Source: Synaphobranchus kaupii (taxonomy: Eukaryota; Chordata; Actinopteri; Anguilliformes; Synaphobranchidae). Taken from it: a stretch of DNA of 64,000 bases. The stretch covers positions 405,001 to 469,000 of the forward strand of contig JAINUF010000034.1 of assembly GCA_029718625.1 (NCBI GenBank). The letters run 5' to 3'. The notes under the pieces are model-generated. The model was not told the origin of the DNA. It saw only the letters and a list, made by a program, of their open reading frames with translations, and made no database searches. Below, piece by piece: positions 1 to 11,480 of this stretch. Made by a program: the position numbers and the translations under genes. Position 1 is the stretch's first letter. Each line of letters starts with the position of its first letter.

Positions 1-170
1 TATCCTGCGAGCAGTAAGAACAAAGACAAGCACAGAATAGTAAGAAAACATCAGTGATAAAGCATAAACATGGGAAATCGAGCGTATCACATTATTAGTA
101 TACACGTAGTGATTGAAAGTGTTTGTAAAGGAAGGTATTACCTTTTCATAACATAGTAAGTGCCTTACAC

Positions 171-496
171 CCTTGGTTTTCAACAGGGGGTCCCTGAAGG
201 TGCTGTAGAGGGTCCCTGGCCAGACTTAAAATATGCAATGACTATACAGATTTCAGAAAATATTTAAATAAAAAATAGACCTTTACTTACTGTAGTCAAA
301 TCATGAAACATTAAAATGTGTTCATAAACCATCAATGACAGTATTCCATCACCTGAGAGACTAAATGTTTTTAGTTTTTTTTAAATATAACATTTTTAAA
401 TATAACATTAGTTAAATTTTAAACTAATGATGGCGGTCCCCTGGATGCCTTTAAGCCTGGGTTGGGGTCCATTGATCAGAAAATATTGAAAACCTG
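171..496. mobile_element. Possible degenerate hAT-like MITE
   Basis: The two ends are roughly inverted (GGTTTTCAA near 174 and its complement near 486-494), and GGGTCC-type sequence follows each. The flanking octamers CCTTACAC (163-170) and CCGTACAC (497-504) differ by one base, which suits an old 8-bp hAT duplication. There is no coding capacity. It lies in a tbc1d19 intron. The call rests only on the ends and could be coincidence. Confidence 0.4.
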
Positions 497-566
497 CCGT
501 ACACTGATCCATACGATTAAGTGGAGTGTAAGACTTACATCATACTTACAAATATGTAGAGTGCCA

Positions 567-780
567 ATGTAGTACAGTGGTTGGGGACCTGGGCTTCTGA
601 CTCAGAGGTTGTGGGTTGGATTCACTGGCGGGGCACTGCCGTTCTACCCTCGAGGAAGGCACTTGAACCTGATTTGCTTCAGCAAAAATATCCAGCTGTA
701 CAAATGGATTTTATGTAAACTAAATGTAAGCTGTGTAAGTCTCTCTGGATAAGAGCACCTGCTAAATGCCTAAAATGTAA
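567..780 (+). repeat. tRNA-derived SINE with L2-type tail (diverged)
   Basis: A tRNA-like head (A-box-like near 578-592, B-box-like GGTTGGATTC near 613) is followed by the body shared with the copies at 38365 and 48379. The 3' tail holds a TCTCTGGATAAGAGCA hairpin and GCTAAATGCC. Compared with the 48379 copy it is clearly diverged, so it is an older insertion. It sits in a tbc1d19 intron. Confidence 0.75.
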
Positions 781-1615
781 ACCAATGCCTCGCAGTACTC
801 TGTAACACTATATCAAAGTCCATCAAGGTATAGGGTGCTAGTATTGAGGTCCACCCCATACATGGAGTGATAGGTGTCTTACATAAGTGAATATCTGTGT
901 GTTTATTTTATTTTTTTAGAGCTTGGCAAAGAAAGAATAACAATAAAAAATTTTACCTTCCTGAATGTGAACCAACCTTACCGATTGGCTTTAAAACCAT
1001 TTCAGTGTTGCGTCGCCATCTAGTGGCAGTTTGCCATATGTACACTTTCAGAAAAGTCCCATCTGACAATATTTGACATGCATATTGATAAAGTGCTTCA
1101 ATGCATCCAGCACTTTTAGTTTATATTAACATAAATAGTGAGATCAGTAATGAAAAGCATTCAAGATGTGTATTAAATTCAGTAACATTACTCAAATTGT
1201 AACTTCGATATCCCTTGCTGGCATATGCTTAAAGTTTTCTACAGTTATTTTAATGTTGTGCTGTGTCATTATTTCCTCCCAGAATTATTAATTATTCTAA
1301 CAATTAATAAAAATGTTAATTCATTGTGAAATATTCTTCATGAAATAACAGTAATGCTTGAGACCGTTTCCTACATTTCCATGTCGCCTCCAAATCTCCC
1401 ATGATGTACTCCAAGGATGAGTGCATGGTTTTGATATGCAGTGTGTTCGCAAAAAAACGTTAAAAGCTCTAGGTTCAATTCTGAAGGAATCTGTGAGGAA
1501 TCTCGGACCAGCACAGAAGTTTACCTTCGGATTTAAAAAAAAAGAAAAAGAAATTTGAAAGCGATGGTCAGGGATTGTGAGTGAGAGTAAAGTTTCTCTG
1601 GCCTGTCTTCTGCAG

Positions 1616-1731
1616 GCTGCGCATCGCCTTTAAGTGGATGGTACGGGCCTTTTCTGGCTACCTCGCCACCGACCAGCTCCTGCTGCTGTGGGACAGGATT
1701 CTGGGATACGACTCTCTGGAAATAGTGGCAG
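1616..1731 (+). CDS. tbc1d19: tbc1d19 third-from-last coding exon (TBC domain end)
   Basis: This exon encodes about 38 residues including WMVRAFSGYLATDQ and LLLLWDRILGYDSLEIV, the conserved closing helices of a TBC Rab-GTPase-activating domain (the LLxLWDxxL motif). It follows a CAG acceptor (1613-1615) and ends at G|gtgcgt. It starts in phase 2 (the G at 1616 completes a codon) and ends with one base carried over, which joins exactly to the next exon as GTC (Val). TBC proteins stimulate GTP hydrolysis by Rab GTPases in membrane traffic; the catalytic Arg and Gln fingers would be in upstream exons outside the window. The match to TBC1D19 is from memory of the family and is supported by the stim2 neighbour. 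Confidence 0.88.
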
Positions 1732-2212
1732 GTGCGTGTACTGTCACCTTTCACCTCAGCTGTGATTGGCCGACTTATATATATATTTCTTTGCTTAACT
1801 GTCGTGTCACATGGAAGCCTAGTGTGACTAATGTTTGACGTATTAGCCATTTGACTATGTTCTGAGGCAGCTGAGTGGTTCACTGGCAGAGCCTGAGGTA
1901 CCCAACATCCTGTTTAAAAACCTGGTTGCTGGACCACCAAATTACCTCACAGTGCTGCTGCAAAACTAAGTCAACAATGTGAGCAAGCAAAAAAAAGGAA
2001 AAGAAATCAAGTTTTGGTTTGTTTTGTCTTTGGGTAATGGATATATTGAAGCTGGTTCATCGGTTAAGTCCACAGTAGTGTGTGTGACCTGTGTCCTTTC
2101 ATATGACTGGTTTGCTCCCTTCAGTTTGTTCAAAAAGCTTAATCACCTGAGCAGCATTTCCCAGCACTTGTTCTGTAGAGGTGCATTATGGGTGATTTTA
2201 TTTCTCCCCCAG

Positions 2213-2283
2213 TCCTGGCAGCGGCTGTGTTCGCTTTCCGTGCGGAGAACCTGATGGAGGTGATGTCACTGGCCGCAGCTGAG
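2213..2283 (+). CDS. tbc1d19: tbc1d19 penultimate coding exon
   Basis: It follows a pyrimidine-rich stretch ending in AG at 2211-2212 and is closed by a strong donor (GAG|gtgagt). With the carried G it reads VLAAAVFAFRAENLMEV, then MSLAAAE, an alanine-rich amphipathic helix found after the TBC core in TBC1D19. The length of 71 nt gives two bases plus 23 codons, so the exon ends in phase 0 and the reading frame is unbroken. No mutation breaks the frame. Confidence 0.88.
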
Positions 2284-3020
2284 GTGAGTATGTGTGTTGC
2301 TCAAACCAATCTTCTACATTTAACTTTCCCAAATTCCCTGCCCCAGATTTTCAGATAAAACTCAAGCTAGTTATCCTAATGCACAAGAATTTTTTTTATC
2401 CTCTATTTAAGGATATTGAAATTATGGATATCATGTTTTCTTCCTTCTCCTTGCACTTGTCTGAGTGCTATTCAGTGAATGATGGCAGTTGGGATGAGGG
2501 ATTCCAAGGCTGTGTATGTGCTTAGTAAAATGGCCCCTCTTGTCCCGCCCCCTGCCTGTGATTGGCAGTCGCAGTTCATGTGAAGCTGAAGCAGGAGTGT
2601 GATACTGACCCTATATTGAGATGCTGTCAGACACTATTTGCTTGCTCATGTACCACCTGGTTCTCTGGAGAAGGTATCGTAACATGGCTTTATTTTTAGC
2701 CCTGGGCCGGGGTGAAATCGTAGACTCCTTCTGTAAACATGATAGGTCACTAAATTTAAGCCTTAATCCCAAAAGGCCAAAGCAGAGAACAGCGTATTGG
2801 CTGCTTGGTTACCAGGATGAACACGTATTGCTTCAAAGCTCAATCAAAGGGCTTTTTTTTTTCTTGGTTGAGGAGCAGGTTTTTATCTTTTTTTTAAACG
2901 CTATTTTAAGTTGCACACGTGTTGGACGCTGCAGAGGGGGGTCTTGGACATACGTACGTAATTTCCCGTTGTTTCAGAGCGGGAGAATAACGCTGGGCGT
3001 CTCGCCGCTTCTCCCCGCAG

Positions 3021-3095
3021 GCAGTCCTCGCTGACCTTTCAACCCTGAAGGTCATGCCTCTGCTCCAGATCTTCCTGTTCGCCACGGCCACCTGA
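3021..3095 (+). CDS. tbc1d19: tbc1d19 last coding exon with stop codon
   Basis: It starts directly after CTCCCCGCAG and encodes AVLADLSTLKVMPLLQIFLF followed by ATAT and TGA (3093-3095). This is the C-terminus I know for TBC1D19. The three tbc1d19 exons together give about 86 residues, all in frame. Introns are short here (481 and 737 bp), in contrast to stim2 downstream. The gene is cut by the left window edge, so the N-terminal region and most of the TBC domain are not visible. Confidence 0.88.
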   Translation, partial: AVLADLSTLKVMPLLQIFLFATAT

Positions 3096-3777
3096 AGGGC
3101 GCCAGCCAGGGAGTGGGAGGCCGCCAAACCGTTCCCACGGCAACGGAGCAATCATCTGTCACGACCTCCGTCCTGTCCAGGATATAAAACACGCACATTA
3201 TTACTTATTTATATACAGATATCTATGTCCCTGACACATTTCTCTGCTCAATAGAGCAAACTACTTGATCATATTCACTCAGCATGGAATGTAAAATATG
3301 TCCTTATATACCTCATAGTGTATACAGTATAAATATACTTCAGTATGTAGTATTCCTACTTATAACCTTGATATATAACCCTCCTAGAGAGGATTATACT
3401 GTGTAATATATGCTACATAATAGTCAATGCTTGTAACTCCAAAGTGTGTAATCTAAGCAGAATTTGCATGGGACACTGTCTAATGTTACACTGTCACCAT
3501 TGGCAAGATCCAGATCTGTGTGCAGAAGATTCTCAACGTTAAGCGTTAATGAGGTGTCGCCATTAGTCTGTTCTTACCACCAGTGCCATTTAGTTGAATG
3601 CGGAGTGCTGAATGTGCAGAAGAGCATGTTTCATTTATTTTATAGTGCCAGACTCGTCTTATTAACCTAGGAATGTTATGTTTACCTCAAAAGCAATCAC
3701 TGGGAAATAATTAGAATTTTCCTTGTTTTTAATACCACCCATGTAAGTGTTTATTATAATTTGTTTCATGTTTATTT

Positions 3778-3783
3778 AATAAA
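3778..3783 (+). terminator. Candidate polyadenylation signal of tbc1d19
   Basis: AATAAA lies 683 bp downstream of the tbc1d19 stop, in AT-rich sequence. Between them I see only AT-rich unique-looking sequence, suitable for a 3' UTR. Use of this site is an inference; transcript 3' ends were not available. Confidence 0.45.
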
Positions 3784-6389
3784 TGAATAAGATAAAAAGA
3801 AGGACCAGTGGTGCAAAGCGGGTGATATACCGAGCTGAATTACCCAGGAGTCTCCGGTGGTGTCCGCCGTTACCCAAGTCCTGGGACTCACGCACTGAGC
3901 TCAAACTGAGGATTTTGGAGTCTAATTATCGGGCCAATTAAAATGAGCCTAAGTGGGACTGAGGCCACGCCCAGGGGGGCAGCGAGGTTGATCCCATCTT
4001 CTACGGGATGCCGAGTGCTGATCAGAGAATAGGCCACTGACCTCCCCACAGACCTTCACGGTCAGTTGACTGAAAGTGCTTTACGGACCCTGTCCAGCTG
4101 AGCTCCAAGTCTTGGATAAAAGATGCAGCCTGCAAGTCTGGCCCTGAGAAGCTCATTTTGTAGGAAGATTTTATAGGCCTCCCTCAGGCGATTCAGTTAA
4201 TTAGCAGATACTGAGCACGGTTTTCCACTATATTGGGGAGATATCTGGATTTACGACGTCCCTAGGTTTGGTGATGTAAGCACCCCGTACAGAGGTGTGT
4301 CTTTATGGCCTGTGTGTGATGGTATCAATGACCCCTGACCGTTCCTCCTGTTCACAGCCAGTGTCAAAGGCAAGGCACTTTATGAAAGAAGTTCTTGTTT
4401 ATTTTTATTTCCCGGGAGAAAGAAAATAGATAAACGCTTGTTCCACCACATATCCACAAATGAAAACAAATTGAAAGGCCTCTTTTTTCCCCCCACAGTC
4501 CCTTGTGAAATTACTTGACTCTGCCTCTACTTTTTTCAAGAAACCAAACTATTATCTCAGCACTGTGGGGCAGAATGCCAGCTGTACTGTGCAATATGGA
4601 ATCTTTGTTCATGGCTAAAAAGTAGTAAACATCCATGTTATTGCTTAGATGCTTAAAATGATAATATTAATGCACATGAAGTTTTAGGCTCACTTGTTTA
4701 TTTTATCTCCTGTCCTAAGTTTACTTTGTAAAGATGCCTTTGTCTCAGAATAAAGTAGTGTATATACTGTTGATGGCTCCGCAGGGTTGACCTCCCGCTC
4801 AGATAAGAATCTTGGTATGACCCTGTCGTCCATCATCTTCTCAGGACACATTGTGGCAACCTTTTGCAACATCAGAAGAATCCGCCCCTTCTTCACCCAA
4901 GAGGTAGATAGTAGGCCTGTGCCATCAGGCCACTGCAACTGGTCCAGAAAGATGCTGCCCACTTGGTCTTCAACCTGCCAAAATTCACACATGCCGCACC
5001 ATTTTTAAACACCCTTCACTAGCTTGAATTTCTGCCTGCATTCATTCAAATCTCTCATGCAGGCATACCAAGCTGTGAATTCTTTCTCTGAATTGCTGTG
5101 TGGCTTTCTTGTATTCTGACAATGCTCACACCGTACACTGAACCTCCATTCAGTTATCCTCTCACCAGCTGGCTGTCCCATCCCTTCCAGCTCCCAGCAG
5201 CCGCTCCTCAAGGCCCCGCCCGGCCACCTCAGTGTTTCTATTTAACTCAATGCTTATATCTAAAAACGGTCTCTTTCTCTCCTCTCTTTATCTCGCAGGT
5301 CATGATGCATGCACCTTGAAGGAGACACATGATGCATGCACCTTGAATGTAACTACCTATCCCCTAGCTCTTATGGTGTTTGCTTACCACGTGAAATGCA
5401 CTTCTGTATATCTCTTTGGCTAAAAGTGTCTGTTAAATGACTACATTGATATTGTAGTTGTAAATTGTCATGGGCAGGGCTTAATCTTTCTATGCACTAA
5501 GATGATTTGGCCAACAAAGTCAGAGCGCAATTGAGACGTGAAAATACGACTTAGGTTTACAGCTTGACACCTGGTATTGAGCGACTCCCAAAGCTGACCT
5601 GGCGTCATTCCACAGCAGCAGATCAAGTTATTAATGAGAAATTGATTTGTGAGTTGTATTCTAATTAACATACGTTATATGATTTGTTTTTATTGCTGGA
5701 CTGTTCCGACTGCAGGATTCTGCGGTGATCTGCATCTTGGTGTTACTCGTACTTTTTGAAGAAAGAATGCTGCCCCAGCAGTCTGGCCGAGGGTTCGAGT
5801 TCTGCCTCTGATCTGTATACTGGACAACTGGTGACTGTTTCCCTCTGCCTGTCCTCTGAGGGCTCATATCAAATTATGCTGCTCATGTGTTTTTCTTTTT
5901 TTTCTGCCCGTCTACTTCTCTCTTGCCTCTACTGGTCTCTATGGCCCATACAAGCCTTCCCTGCCTGCCACCTGTTTACCAGCGCTCTCGCGCCCCGCTA
6001 ATCACCAGACCCGCACCCCCCCCCCCCCCCCCCCCCCGACTCTTACGTTACAGCACTACAGGGCACGGCACACGGTGATTAATCTGCACACCTCTTTGCC
6101 CGCTGCCTCTTCAGCGCCCCATATGGCTGAAGCGTCGTACTGCAGGCAGGCGGGCTTGACCGTCACTCGTCACTTTGAAGATGCTAGCCGCTAACCGAAA
6201 GGTTTCTCATAGATAGCGCTATCATGTTCCCAGGGCGACTCGTTGCTGTGCAGTCAAAATTAAGACTCTTCTATGAAAATTAATGTACATTAATACATAC
6301 CAAAATATAATATTAATAACAACAATAATAATAGATGTCATTGTACCTTTCATTATCATTAATAATATAATATTTCTTTAATAATAATA
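3784..6389. other. Intergenic DNA between tbc1d19 and stim2, left part
   Basis: No recognisable gene is present. It contains a duplicated 17-bp motif (ATGATGCATGCACCTTGAA-type, near 5303 and 5330), a C22 run at 6016-6037, a decayed SINE tail near 5375-5445 (GTGTCTGTTAAATGAC) and a minus-strand reading frame of unknown origin at 4690-5211, listed separately. Confidence 0.6.
4690..5211 (-). pseudogene. Unrecognised coding-like relic, one in-frame stop
   Basis: Two minus-strand open stretches (68 and 100 residues) lie in the same frame, separated by a single stop codon at 5005-5007. They show Trp/Cys-containing, protein-like composition, for example VRCEHCQNTRK, AWYACMRDLNECRQKFKL and CEFWQVEDQVGSIFLDQ. 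I do not recognise the family. It could be a broken transposon or domesticated gene, a processed pseudogene, or chance. No splice sites or neighbours support a function. Confidence 0.3.
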
Positions 6390-7386
6390 CAAACCTCAAT
6401 TCCAAAAAAGTTGGGACAGTGTATAAAATGTAAATAAAAACAGAAAGCAATGATTTGCAAATCCTTTTTGACCTGTATTTTCAATTGAAAACAGCACAAA
6501 GACTAGATATTTAATGTTTCTGGCTTTTGAACCTTGGTTGGTAACAATCGGGGTGGTCCTTTTCCTCTTTGGCCCAGAGAACATGACGTCCATTAATATT
6601 TCCAAAAACTATTTGAAAGGTGGACTCGTCAGACCACTGCACACATTTCCACTTTGTGTCAGTCCATCTCAGGTGAGCTCAAGCACAGAGAAGTTGGTGG
6701 CGTTTCTGGATATTGTTGATATATGACTTACGCTTTGCATAGTAGAGTCTTAACTTGAATTTGTAGATGCAGTGACAAACTTTACTGACAACTTATATTC
6801 ATGACAGAAGCATGTCGGTTTTTAATGCAGTGCCGTCTGAGGGATCGAAGGTCACGGGCATTCAGTATTGGTTTTCGGCTTTGCCCTTTACACACTGAGA
6901 TTTTTCCAGATTCTCTGAATCTTTTCATTATATTATGGACTGTAGAAGGTGAAATCCCTAAATTCCTTGCAATCGTGCATTGATAAATGTTGTTCTTGTA
7001 CTGTTGGACTATTCGCTCACGCATTTTTTGTGGCGAACTTCGACCCATCCTTGCTCTTAAATGCCCGAGCCTTCGTAGATGCTCCTTTTATACCCAATCA
7101 TGATAGCATCACCTGTTTACCTGTGGAAGGTGTTTTTTGAACATTCCACAACCTTCCCAGTCTTATGTTGCTCCTGTCCCAACTTTTTAGGAACATATTG
7201 CATGCATCAAATTTGGAATTAGCGTATATTTACAAAAATCAATAAAGTTGATAAGGTAAAACATTAAATATCTTTTCTTTGTACTGTTTTCAATTAAATA
7301 TACGTAAAAGATAATTTAAAAATCACTGCTTTTGGCTTTTATTTGCATTTTACATACTATCCCAACCTTTTTGGAATTGGGGTTTG
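6390..7386 (-). mobile_element. Tc1/mariner element, internally deleted, decayed
   Basis: The element is bounded by inverted repeats beginning CAAACC(T/C)CAATTCC, about 105 bp long and diverged, each flanked by TA (6388-6389 and 7387-7388). It is 997 bp. The minus strand carries the N-terminal half of a Tc1-type transposase, listed separately. The C-terminal half is gone, so the element cannot move itself. Confidence 0.85.
6515..7048 (-). pseudogene. Tc1-like transposase remnant (N-terminal half)
   Basis: The first open part (7048 to 6782) starts MGRSSPQKMRERIVQQYKNN and contains a paired-type helix-turn-helix (CTIARNLGISPSTVHNIMKR) and a second DNA-binding part (KGQSRKP...LRSLRRHCIKNRHASVM). 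Beyond a stop, minus-strand sequence continues with the relic AKRKSYINNIQKRHQLL, a further stop, and WSDESTFQI, which holds the first catalytic Asp. The second Asp and the Glu of the DDE triad are missing. This is a dead transposase. Confidence 0.8.
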
Positions 7387-7702
7387 TAATAATAATAACA
7401 ACAATAACAATATCGGATTCAAAGACACTTGTCGATAGCATTACAACTAGTTTCTGTATAAACAATGCTTGCATATATTTCTTGTAATATTGTCATAGGT
7501 CTACATTGCAATAGGCTATGCAAATTCAATTAAAAACAAATGACATTAGCCTAGTTTAGGCTGCAATGCATTCACAGCCAGCCATTATATAATTTAAGGT
7601 ACACTAAAATAAGACTTTTCATAAGACATTCAATTAAGGGTAATCCAATTGTATTGTAAAATTCCATTAAACCTCCATATAATTAAAAAACTACAACACA
7701 TA

Positions 7703-8331
7703 CAGTGAGCACCATAATTCATTGGACAGTGACACATTTTTTGTTATTTTGGTTCTGTACTCTAGCACTTTGAGTTTGAAAGAATACAATGACAATGAGG
7801 TGCAGACTGTCAGCTTTAATTTGAGGGTATTTTCATCCATATCGGATGAACCGTTTAGAAGTTATAGAATCTTTTGTACATAGTCCCCCCCCCCCCATTT
7901 TCGGGCATCAAAAAATATTGGACAGTTTAACATAATGTAGAATAAAGTAATAATTTTTAATATTTGGTTGCATATGCTTTGCATGCCATGACTTCCTGAT
8001 GACTGTGACCCAACAATATCAAAATACTTTAAGGGTTGTTTCTCCTGGCAAATGTTCCTATGTTCTATGGAAAAATAAGTCATATAAAGTTAACCATCCA
8101 TATCTACTGCATACAGTATCTGGCAGAGTGATGGTTTAAGGCTTGTTTGATACGTCAGACCCTTGATGACTTGGAGCCATTTAGCCAACCATATGTTCCA
8201 TACTGTTCCAGTGTAATGTACAGCTAAATCTAGTTCCACCCCCTAATTCCCATAGAGATCCATTCAAATGCAGAGAGGTTATAGTGTAGCTTGCAGGAGT
8301 ATCAGAAAATAAGATATCAAGAGTCTTTTTT
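7703..8331. mobile_element. Tc1-type non-autonomous element, left end plus core
   Basis: It starts CAGTGAGCACCATAATTC right after TA (7701-7702), the same end as the complete 361-bp copy at 58280-58640. From about 7960 to 8325 it carries the core module also seen at 27955-28225 and in 37850-38745 (GCATGCCATGACTTCCTGAT..., CCATCCATATCTACTGCAT..., GATCCATTCAAATGCAGAGA). Its own right end is missing; the sequence passes into a Tc1 element. Confidence 0.75.
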
Positions 8332-9434
8332 CTCAAAAATGTATTCTAAGAAAAAAAAACCTTCATCAAGAAATAATAATTTTTTAACAAAACCACGTGT
8401 GCCACAATTATTGGCACCCCTAGAAATTATTATGAACAAAATGTAAGTGAAGCATTTTTTCCATTTATATTTTACTTTTTAAAGTTGATCAGAGAGTTTA
8501 GGAATTTTCAAACAGTAATCTATGACTTCCTGTTCCACTGGGGTATAAATACGAGGTGACACAGAGGCCATATTCCCTTATTCATACATCAACATGGGAA
8601 AGATAAGAGAACACACAAATCAAATTTGAGGGAAGTGTGTCAGGGAATGGCTATAAAAAAATAGCTACTCACCTGAAAATGCCCATATCTACCATTAGGG
8701 CAATACTTAAAAAGTTCAAAGCAACTGGAACTGTTACAAACTTGCCTGGAAGAGGACCCAAGTTTATTTTGCCCCCACGCACTGTGAGGAGGATGGTAAG
8801 AGAGGCAAAAAAAAAAAAATCCCCAAGGATCACTGTTGGAGAATTACAGAGGAAAGTAGCATCTTGGGGTCATCAAGTCTCCAAAACTACCATTAGACTT
8901 CACCTCCATGCCAACAAATTATTTGGAAGGCATGCCAGAAAAAAGCCTTTCCTGTCATTTCACCACAAACGTAAGCACCTGGAGTTTTCTAAATGCTACT
9001 GGAACTTTGACTGGAACCGTGTTCTATGGTCATGACACGGAAATTGAGCTTTTCGGCAACTAACACTCAAGGTGGGTTTGGCGTAGAAAGAAGGATGGCT
9101 ATACCGAAAATGGTCTCACATTCCTTGCTCTGTATTCTCCAACCTTATTAGAGGTCACGGGAGAAGACTCAGTGCTGTTTATTACAGTATTGCTGTTTTA
9201 TTGGCAAAGGGAGGTTGTACAAATTATTAAATGCAAGGGTGCCAATAATTCTGGCACACGTGGTTTTGTTAAAAATAATTATTTCTTGCGGGATTTTTTT
9301 TTCTCAGAATAAATTTACTTAGGTTGGATTTCTGTCATTTTTTCAGTGTGAGATTAAGCTAATTCACCAAACGGTTAACTTTATAACCCTTTTTACTCAT
9401 CTTTACCAGGGGTGCCAATAATTGTGGAGGGCAC

Positions 9435-9436
<2 letters not shown>
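8332..9436 (+). mobile_element. Decayed Tc1-like transposon, left tip missing
   Basis: The inner terminal repeat on the left (about 8345-8421, with AACAAAACCACGTGTGCC) matches the complement of the right side (about 9239-9320). The right terminus reads through CCAATAATTGTGGAGGGCACTG to 9436. The outer part of the left repeat is absent and replaced by the 7703 element. At the right, TG rather than TA follows the terminus and leads into a GT/TA microsatellite. Confidence 0.75.
8637..9035 (+). pseudogene. Tc1-like transposase, truncated
   Basis: The 132-residue frame has a Tc1 helix-turn-helix (NGYKKIATHLKMPISTIRA), a GRGPK AT-hook-like linker, the second DNA-binding segment (SPRITVGELQRKVASWGHQV) and the start of the catalytic domain, ending WNRVLWS where family members continue SDE. 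After the stop, decayed sequence still resembles the WVWRRK...T-P region near 9075-9105, but most of the catalytic domain is deleted. Normal length is about 340 residues. It is non-functional. Confidence 0.85.

Positions 9437-9453
<17 letters not shown>

Positions 9454-9520
<67 letters not shown>
9454..9520. repeat. (TA)n microsatellite abutting a Tc1 end
   Basis: About 30 TA units follow GT units that begin directly at the terminal CACTG of the Tc1 element ending at 9436. Confidence 0.95.
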
Positions 9521-9526
<6 letters not shown>

Positions 9527-11025
9527 AACTTCCTCAAAGCTAGGCTATTTTTAATGAACAGTTCGTTTTTTTGTCCAAATCAAAGTGTTACTTTCAGTTC
9601 ACAGATTCGGCTGTAAATAAACGACTTCATTACAAAACTCCGTACATAGCCTAGGACATTTAGGCCTAGGGCTACTACAAATTTTTTTATTATAGTCAGG
9701 AGACTCAGAGTCCCACTTTGGCTAATTTAAATACCCCCGCAGTTTCATTCCCGCCTTTTTTTTTTTTTAAATGTACAACAATGAATCCACTCGCAACCAA
9801 TTGCCTCCTGCCTTGTTGAAACAATCTAGCCAATGACAACATGCAGCAAGGAGGAAACATGGATGTAGGCTACCATTCATCTGCCTTACGTGCATGCAAC
9901 TACCATAAAATTGAAGATACTGATAAGAAACGGAAGTATTTGTGCATTTCCACGACGAAAGGCATAAATTAAGCTTTTATCTCAGAGCATAGCCTATCAA
10001 CTCCGATAAATCTGTAGCTACGGTTAAAAAAACCAAGGCTATTACCTACACCTGCCGCAGAAGGCACAATGACAAGACACATACAGTATCCCACACAGAT
10101 CCGGATAATAAAATAGATTCCAACACAAGAACGACCTTTACAACAAGTGAAGGGATAGAATAATTTGCTGTCGCTGATGTCAGGCGATTTGCATACTGAC
10201 TTCCGCCCCACGGCTTCACTTCTGTATCAGACAGCCAGTAGTAGAGACGCCAGTAGTAAAGACGAGAGAGGCACGATGTGTCACTCGAAGATATGAAGAC
10301 GTGACATTTAACTTTCTCCGCCACAAAACTGGGTGAACGTGTTGGATCCATAGACTGTGGTTGGATCGCTGCCTCGGGACGTTGTAGGCTACAGTTGGAA
10401 AAGATCGGACTTGGTCTTGATGAAATAATTACCGTGCTGGCTTTAACTCTAGCGAGCTAGCAAGCTAACTCCTTGCTCTTTGCTGAGGATCCGATACTTT
10501 CATTTGAGGAGGCGGACCTACACCATACTGCGTGCTCAATATGCTAAAATACCTCCAATGTTTGCATATTCTATGTGGAAGTACAGATACTATTTTGTCT
10601 TAATCCAGTCGTAAGGATCGATATATTGCACTTTAAACTGGCTTGGATACACAGTTTCTTGGCAGCAAGCAAATACGTTTTTGTTTTGTATTTTATTTTT
10701 TAGGCTGGGAATTCCAAATAATTTTTGCACTTTTCTTTTGAAGTTGAGTGAGTTTGAAAACCGGTTTGCCTGACTAGATATCTGAAATCCCATTATAAAA
10801 GCTAACCAAGTCGTTTCGCTGATAGCCTACTTTTCGAGTGACTAATATGCCACAGAAGTATCGATGAACGGTGGAGTTTTGAAGTCTTAAATTATTATTT
10901 TTTTAACGTTCCGAGCACATATGCTGGATCGTAAAGATACATATATTTTTTTAAGAAATAGCTAAGGTGTTTACATTAATAAAACTTTTAGCGACGTTTT
11001 ACTTGTAGCCTATGTATATATAGGC

Positions 11026-11057
<32 letters not shown>

Positions 11058-11338
11058 TACAGATATTTTCGTATGAATGTGTAGCCTACGCATTTTTTTA
11101 AATAATAAATAGCGCGACTATTTAAACACGGTGCATTTTATGTAGCCTAACAACTGTTGTGTCCGACGTTACAATCTTGTGATTCGACTCATTCTTCCTA
11201 AATATCTTGGCCAAACCGCAATCGATGAACACATATTGTTTCTGCACCGGGCACAATCCACGTTTGTAAAACATTGCTTGGTTTCCGTCTATTGCCCTCT
11301 TCCTTCGACGTGGAAAGGATTTCCAGGCTTCCCCCATC
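9521..11338. promoter_or_regulatory. stim2 upstream region and probable 5' UTR
   Basis: This is the sequence before the stim2 start codon. No CpG-island-like density or clear TATA box can be assigned, and the transcription start is not visible. A TAA stop at 11267-11269 is in frame with the stim2 ATG and 72 nt upstream, which argues against an N-terminal extension in the same exon. A TA microsatellite lies at about 11028-11046. Confidence 0.45.
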
Positions 11339-11480
11339 ATGACTTACTTCTGCCGGGCTGTGGCTCTTGGGGTGCTACGTGGACTCCTAATTTGTGCGGT
11401 ATTGGGATTAGAGAGCAGCTATCCGAATGATCTGGCGAGTCCAGTCACTTCAGACGGCACCCTTGCTCCTGCTATCACAG
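11339..11480 (+). CDS. stim2: stim2 coding exon 1 (signal peptide)
   Basis: The exon encodes 47 residues starting MTYFCRAVALGVLRGLLICA. The hydrophobic run ALGVLRGLLICAVLGL is a signal peptide for ER insertion; a short Ser/Thr/Pro-rich luminal linker follows. An in-frame stop 72 nt upstream supports this ATG. The donor is ACAG|gtaagc, and the leftover G joins the next exon to make Asp of DPC, the vertebrate STIM2 junction. STIM2 is an ER calcium sensor that activates plasma-membrane Orai channels. The N-terminus is far shorter than the long GC-rich human one I recall. Whether this is the stim2a or stim2b copy cannot be told here. The next exon is 30.4 kb away. Confidence 0.85.
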
